Source: Pyrenochaeta sp. MPI-SDFR-AT-0127 (taxonomy: Eukaryota > Ascomycota > Dothideomycetes > Pleosporales > Cucurbitariaceae). Taken from it: a DNA stretch of 64,000 bases. The notes below the pieces were generated by a model. That model was given only the letters and a program-made list of their open reading frames with translations. It ran no database searches and had not been told where the DNA came from. The number at the start of each line of letters is the position of its first letter. The stretch's first letter is position 1. A program made the position numbers and the translations under genes. The stretch spans positions 186,001 to 250,000 of the forward strand of contig JAGTJM010000015.1 of the NCBI GenBank assembly GCA_020747015.1. Reading direction: 5' to 3'. This document shows positions 58,825 to 64,000 of the stretch, in pieces.

Positions 58825-60029
58825 ATGGCGCCGGCTATTCCTTCCAAGTGTCGTGCTGTCGTCATTGAGAAAGCTGGCGCACCGTGGACGATTAAAGAAG
58901 TTCCCGTCGAGCAACCCAAGCAGGGCGAGATTCTGATCAAGGTGCACGCTTGTGGCGTTTGCCATTCGGATGTCTTTTTGCAGCAAGGCGCTTTTGGGGA
59001 AGGGTGAGTACGCTTCTACCTTCAATTATGTGCAGTTGGTCTCATACTTCATAGCGCGTCATTTCCGCGCATTCCCGGCCACGAAGTGATTGGCACAGTA
59101 GTTGCAGTCGGCGAGGGCGAAAAGAAGTGGAAAGTTGGCGACAGAGTAGGAGGACCATGGCATGGCGCTCATGACGGAACATGCAAAGCGTGCAATAGGG
59201 GATTGTTTCAGATCTGCGAGAATGAGCTGGTCAATGGCGTTTCGAGGAATGGTGGATGTGAGTTCTAGTAGAAGAGCCAGAGCTAGAGCAGTAGACTGAC
59301 AGTATCACAGACGCAGAATACTGCACCCTCCGCACCGAAGCCACAGTACGTATTCCTGCCGGCGCCGACGCCGCGGAGTACGCACCTCTTCTCTGTGCTG
59401 GCGTGACTGTCTTCAATGGTATCCGGAAGATGGGCATCACAGCTGGCGATACAGTCGCAGTCCAAGGTCTAGGTGGTCTAGGCCATTTGGCTGTGCAGTA
59501 CGCACGCAAGATGGGTTACCGAACAGTTGCACTGTCAACAAGCTCCAGCAAGAAGGACTTCGCTGAGCAACTTGGGGCCACTGACTATATCGACACGAGC
59601 AAAGAGAGCGCGGCGGAGGCGTTGCAGAAGATGGGCGGTGCCAGTCTCATCGTTGTGACGGCGCCAAATCCACAGGTTATGGGACCACTGGTAAATGGAC
59701 TGGGGCCGCTCGGCAAGCTGCTGATTCTTGCACGTAAGTTCTCCTCACATTCTTACCCCGCACTGAGAAACAGGCCATTGTGTGCTAACAAGTGATTTGC
59801 AGCTGTGGGAGAGGTTCCTATCAATACTGTCCCCCTTATCATGGGAGGCCGGTCTGTTCACGGATGGCCCTCGGGCCACGCGCTCGACAGCGAGGAAGCC
59901 ATTGACTTTGCCGAGAAACAGGGTGTGAAGTGTTTGATTGAAAAGTTTCCGTTTGACAAGGTGGAGGACGCTGTTAAGCACATGGAGAGCGGAAAGGTGA
60001 GGTTCAGGAGCGTTATCGTCATGGATTGA
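58825..60029 (+). CDS. zinc-dependent alcohol dehydrogenase, 343 aa
   Basis: An MDR zinc alcohol dehydrogenase that interconverts alcohols and aldehydes with NAD(P)H. Four exons join in frame: 58825-59003, 59055-59257, 59311-59733 and 59803-60029. The catalytic-zinc motifs are HACGVCHSD and PGHEVIGTVVAVG. The structural-zinc loop reads HDGTCKACNRGLFQIC: three cysteines keep the usual spacing, and the first ligand position is Asp instead of Cys. The Rossmann fold shows VQGLGGLGHLAVQYARKMG. The C-terminus, with GGRSVHGWPSGHALDSEEAIDFA and FDKVEDAVKHMESGKVRFR, is typical of the fungal ADH1-like/propanol-preferring group. No targeting peptide was seen, so it is probably cytosolic. It is transcribed in the same direction as Cyp8, but about 690 bases separate them, so each should have its own promoter. 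Confidence 0.95.
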
Positions 60030-61586
60030 ACGGGGGCCACCCTCGGAATTATGAAAGAATATCTGGAGATAGACTGCTGGTGGAGCAAAGAAGCTGATCT
60101 TAGGACAGCAGTGGAGTCGTAAGAAGGTGGGACAGCTGTCTAGGTGAAGAAATGACGAAACATTGAAACATCTGTCGTTCATGCACAGCGGTTTATGCCT
60201 ACTATACGCGTGTCCTGGGATCATCGAGGGCATAGTGCTGGTGTCTGATTGCTGGAAGACGACGATTTGTTTGGAACCAGAGTTTCGACAGCGGTCAAGG
60301 TCTACGCGGTCATGAATATCTCGCTGTCGGACGATTGAGGCAACACATGCAAGCTTTGCTTCCTCCGTTGGCGCCGAGGCACGTGAGCGCTTGATTGTTG
60401 CCGCTGCATCCCTCGTGCCTGCATGCCATCGTACGATATAGAAGCGAGAGGTGATAGTTCGCACCCAAGCCCTCGCACGTCGATTCGTAGACGCCGGTTC
60501 TAAGGTACGCGCGACACATTTGATGAATGAACGACTCTCGTCCTACATGAGCTGAAGCGTGTTCCTGTCTCAGGGGGGTGTTCGCAACATGTAACGCCCC
60601 GCTGGCCAATGGCGGCCCGGCATTCGGCGTCGACACTAACCCCAGCCTGCCCCCGTTGTTTCATCAGTGGAAATCTCACCCACTTGCGACGTGCAACGCT
60701 CCTCGCATCCAGAACAAGGAGCGCAGGTCTTTGGAGCGCGGCCAATTGCTATGCGGCCTCCTGGATTGGGCACGTCGCTGGGTGGGCTGGGTGCCGGAGG
60801 GACAAGTTCCCTGTTGATCTGCCTTAAGACCTGCCTATCCGCAGCTACCGGCGCTCTTGATGATCTCACCTGCGCGACTGGAAATGGTATGAGTGACTGA
60901 CTATCACGGCTATCATCACATCCCTTCTTTCTTGTTAGACTTTCCTTTCTTGATTTCACGCTGTGCGTCCTTTCATCCTCTCCTTTGACCTTTGTCCCTC
61001 CTTACAGGCCCGGCGCCGAACCTGTCTCTCACCACTTCCCCTCTTTTTCTGTCTCATCCACTCGTCGGCCTTGCGGCATTGTTTCCAGGTAGTGCTTGTA
61101 TAAAGGCATAGGAGAAGAAGCGCAATTGGTTAGGTCGCATAAACACTCTACCACCCTCATAGCTGCTGTCTCAGACCATCGTTACCCGGAACTAAATCTC
61201 ACCGCGAGAACCCGGGCGCCGCCTTTTCACCTTTGGTTCAGGCAACAGAGACAACGAGAGTGGGCTAGGCATTGGTTGTCCACGGCAACGTGCATACCAC
61301 AGATCACCACATCAGTCGTGACAGCGCAGTCGGCAGGCAGCGCAGTTCGGGAACTTCACACGCCGCAAACACTCTACGTCTCAAGACGACTATTTTGTCA
61401 CTCCTCTCATTCAAACACCACCTGTCTCAGTACCTTGGCCCTGTCCTTTCGGACCGACGACTGCACACTTCGCCAGCGACATTCAGACGTTTACATCGAC
61501 GCTGTCCTTGGAACCCACATTCCTTCACGAACACGACCCACTAGCCACAAACACCATTCTCTCCAAAGGGCGCGGGATATCCTACC
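60030..61586. other. 1.6-kb promoter/leader region of the surface protein gene
   Basis: Contains the ADH 3' region and, from about 60930 on, CT-rich tracts (TTTCCTTTCTTG, CATCCTCTCCTTTGACC) typical of strongly transcribed fungal promoters or long 5' leaders. The frames at 61096-61620 and 61272-61544 run through this leader without any recognisable domain. Not called as genes. Confidence 0.45.
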
Positions 61587-62318
61587 ATGCCGTCGCTGCC
61601 CTCTGTCATCATCGGCTTGACCGCCCTCGCAGCCCCATTGTCCGCAGCCGTGTCTCTTGCCAGCTTCATACCACGAATCGACATCCTAAGCTCACAATGC
61701 TCTACCGTCTACAACGCCCAAATTGGCGGCTGCGTAGCCGACGACTTCAAGCCGGCCGCAACCTGTAGCGCAGCCTGCGTACAGGGCCTCGTCAAGATTG
61801 AGGAGGCGGTCAAGAAGAATTGTGCTGACATCGATGTGGGCGAGACATCCATTATCGGCGTTTTCCAGAACGGAATCGGTATCCAGGCTTTGTGCCCTGG
61901 GGTAACAGTCACGACTCTAAGTTCGAGCACGTCGACAACAAAAGCCACGAGCCAGACAAGCACAACGCAAGCTGCCGCGACCACAGTAACAACATCAAAC
62001 TCGCAAACTGACGCCGCGAAATCGTCAAGTGCATCAACAGGAGGGTTAACGCTTGATCCGAGCGCAACCGCAACGCTCGCGACACTCACTGTCAGCGCAG
62101 CGCCATCCAGCTCAGGAGCGCCGGGTGCTTCTTCCACGGGAAACAACTTGTCGGCACAACCGAGCCAGTTGCGGAACAGTCAGCTATCCAATTCTGACTC
62201 TGGAGGCGGATCACCTTTCGATGTTGTTGCTACAGGCTCGTCCTCGCAGCTGCGAATAGTTGACATCAGCATGGCCACTCTCCTTGCGACAGCCCTTTTA
62301 TTCATCGCTTACGCATGA
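61587..62318 (+). CDS. GPI-anchor-type Ser/Thr-rich surface protein
   Basis: A predicted cell-wall or plasma-membrane protein of 243 aa in a single exon with ATG at 61587 (context ACCATGCC). The signal peptide is MPSLPSVIIGLTALAAPLSA. Residues about 35-105 form a small domain with six cysteines (QC, GC, TC, AC, NC, LC) that could make three disulphides. The CFEM eight-Cys pattern is not met. From about 110 to 215 the chain is almost entirely Ser, Thr, Ala and Gly, an O-glycosylated stalk. A hydrophobic C-terminus (MATLLATALLFIAYA) without a basic tail fits a GPI-attachment signal. The function is unknown; such proteins are common in fungal walls. The long CT-rich upstream region suggests strong expression. 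Confidence 0.82.
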   Translation: MPSLPSVIIGLTALAAPLSAAVSLASFIPRIDILSSQCSTVYNAQIGGCVADDFKPAATCSAACVQGLVKIEEAVKKNCADIDVGETSIIGVFQNGIGIQALCPGVTVTTLSSSTSTTKATSQTSTTQAAATTVTTSNSQTDAAKSSSASTGGLTLDPSATATLATLTVSAAPSSSGAPGASSTGNNLSAQPSQLRNSQLSNSDSGGGSPFDVVATGSSSQLRIVDISMATLLATALLFIAYA

Positions 62319-62909
62319 GCAAAGCCTCAGTATCATACACCAACGATAGCAACATCAATCTCTTTTTGTTAAGCATGGCCTAAATGGCTCACGATACGGC
62401 GTTCAGGGTGTTGAAGAGTTTTGTACATATACCCGCACTGGATCGACATAATGATCGACTAGTTGAGTTTGGCTGTCAAGGTTTCTGGATAATGAAGCAA
62501 TTCAGAGGATCTTATGATCCATGAAAAAATATGTACAGATACATATCCCACATCACAAGATGTGCTGTAGCTCACGGAATCGAATGAAGTAATCCAAAGC
62601 AGCAAGACGAGCCTGTGACTTGTGACGTAACCTCGACTGACTGTGCCAATAAGCCGTTCATGCCATACCCATCCACTTTGTTTCTTATGCATTCTGTCAC
62701 CTGTCAGGTATACAAAGCCCTGCGCTACCTCTCCACCACCTGTTCAAGCCCTCCAGGCCCCCAAACACTAAGCATCGAAGACCCTGGTCGCCGAAGCGAG
62801 GCCGCTGCACCCCAGACGTAATCACCCGCTCGCCGCCACGGCTAACACTATCGTCACCTCCGAGCTAACTTCGCCCCACTATGCAGGAACATAGTCGAGG
62901 ACGTGAATA
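62319..62909. other. tandem intergenic region
   Basis: Holds the terminator of the surface protein gene and the promoter of the lipase-like gene. The short frame at 62615-62821 is open but lacks a domain and does not join the downstream exons in phase in any way I could justify. Confidence 0.4.
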
Positions 62910-64000
62910 ATGAGGAAGACCATATTGCTGTGCTTTATTCATGGGTTCAAGGTACGTCCGTCGTAACAGAAGGGTCAGCTACGTCATCGCAGGCTACGAT
63001 CGGCCTTGCTCAGCTTCGGATGTGCGCGCATCCCAGCTGCGACTCGAAGGTGCAAAGCTTCGAGGCAGAGCTGACGAAGAGATACAGGGTGGAGATGATA
63101 CCTTTGGAAACTTTCCTTCCCACCTGAAGGCCCTGCTCCAACATGCGCTTCCGAAAGTCACCATCCTCGCGATCACATACCCCAAGTTCGAGACACGAGG
63201 AGACCTGACCGAGTGTGTCTCCCGCTTCAAGGAATGGCTCCAAAACAAAGTCATAGACCTTGAGGTCGCCAATTCTACGCCCTCGCCCACCGTCGATCCG
63301 TCCGTCCATACTATCCTTGTTGGCCATTCCATGGGTGGCATTGTCGCGGCTGAGACGCTCCTCTCCATCATCGGCGAGCAGCCTATCAGCTCGTTGCATA
63401 ACTCGCAGACCAAATCGGCAGGCTCGCTTCACGATACCTCGACGCTTATGTTTCCGTATATTCAAGGCATTCTAGCGTTTGATACGCCGTACCTGGGCAT
63501 AGCTCCCGGTGTAGTGGCGCATGGCGCTGAGAAGCACTGGAACACGGCGAGTTCGGCATACTCTGCATACACAAACCTTGCGGGTGCGTTCGGATGGGGC
63601 AATAAAGACAGTAGTGCTGGGGCAGTCGATACAAGCAGGATGCTTCCTGCCCCCTCGTCATCAGGTGGCTCCAATATCGATGCCGCTTCTGCACCGCTAT
63701 GGCAAAGATACGGACGTGTGGCCATGTTCGCTGGAGCTGCAGGCGCAATAGCAGCAGGCGGGGCTGCCGCATACATGAAGAAGGATCAGATTTCTGAAGG
63801 CTTCAGCTGGGCAACGTCACATCTGGAGTTTGTCGGCGTTCTAGCGCGCCCCGAAGAAATGAGAAAGCGGCTTGAGAGCGTCGTGAAGCTCTCGGAAACT
63901 CATCACATCGGCTTCACAAACATTTATACCACACTTGGACATGCAGTCAATAGCCAAAACAAGGAGTCTGGCTGGACGGGCAAAGTTGCGGGCAAAGATC
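62910..64000 (+). CDS. lipase/serine esterase-like alpha/beta hydrolase, 3'-truncated by window
   Basis: A DUF676-like alpha/beta hydrolase, a fungal family of putative lipases. The first exon is tiny: ATG at 62910, 14 codons (MRKTILLCFIHGFK), donor GTACGT at 62952. The second exon starts at 63088 after GATACAG and runs off the window end. The join gives FIHGFKGGDDTFGNFPSHL, the oxyanion-type HG motif followed by the expected helix. The nucleophile elbow is ILVGHSMGG near residue 85. Further typical text is GILAFDTPYLGIAPGV, then a small Ala/Gly-rich hydrophobic segment (MFAGAAGAIAAGGAAAYM) that could be a membrane hairpin or anchor. No catalytic Asp/His can be assigned before the edge. A non-spliced reading yields an out-of-frame product and a stop at 63127, so the intron is needed. 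Confidence 0.85.

Noticed and set aside
61587..62318. CFEM-domain protein
   Set aside because: Only six cysteines are present, and their spacing does not match the eight-cysteine CFEM pattern.
1..64000. CRISPR array, bacterial operon or prophage
   Set aside because: No regularly spaced repeats, and introns plus fungal families throughout show a eukaryotic genome.

Overview
This is nuclear DNA from a filamentous ascomycete, most likely a dothideomycete of the Pleosporales type. The evidence is the short introns (about 45-70 nt, GTRNGT donors, CTRAY-like branch sites, YAG acceptors), single genes on alternating strands with kilobase spacers, and typical fungal families: a DUF7708-type NACHT protein, a DUF7888-like secreted protein, fungal UPF1, PLC and Cyp8. 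The taxon call rests on remembered family resemblance and no search was run. There is no rRNA, no tRNA I can defend, no CRISPR and no intact transposon.

Layout. At 0-5 kb a short unknown protein is followed by a RAD5/HLTF-like SNF2 helicase on the minus strand. At 4.9-9.5 kb, divergent from the helicase, lies a large NLR-like (STAND) gene. Its conceptual product has a DUF7708-like N-terminus, a NACHT ATPase, two C2H2 fingers, a bromodomain-like segment and an intact FHA domain resembling the STRIPAK subunit Far10/HAM-4/PRO45. This is the most striking object in the window. At 10-11.7 kb there is a secreted type-B carboxylesterase, then a gene-poor stretch with one doubtful gene, and a polytopic membrane protein at 14.7-16.0 kb. 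UPF1 (17.0-20.3 kb) and phosphoinositide phospholipase C (26.0-29.3 kb) are housekeeping genes separated by 5.7 kb without a convincing gene.

At 32-34.5 kb there is a 751-residue low-complexity ascomycete protein, and at 37-38.3 kb a HAD-family (CECR5-like) hydrolase. A multicopper oxidase with eight exons (40.5-42.7 kb), a hemerythrin-like protein (44.4-45.4 kb) and two unknown proteins follow. At 50-50.8 kb there is a small secreted protein with a dibasic cleavage site and cysteine-bearing C-terminus, flanked by 3.1 kb of gene-free DNA. The right end carries an MDR oxidoreductase, the U-box cyclophilin Cyp8/PPIL2, a zinc alcohol dehydrogenase, a GPI-type surface protein, and the start of a lipase/serine esterase cut by the window edge.

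The genes do not form one pathway. The window mixes conserved single-copy genes (UPF1, PLC, Cyp8, HAD) with accessory genes (NLR, esterase, oxidase, small secreted protein). Exon joins given below were read by eye from splice signals and reading frame. They are conceptual and have no transcript support here.
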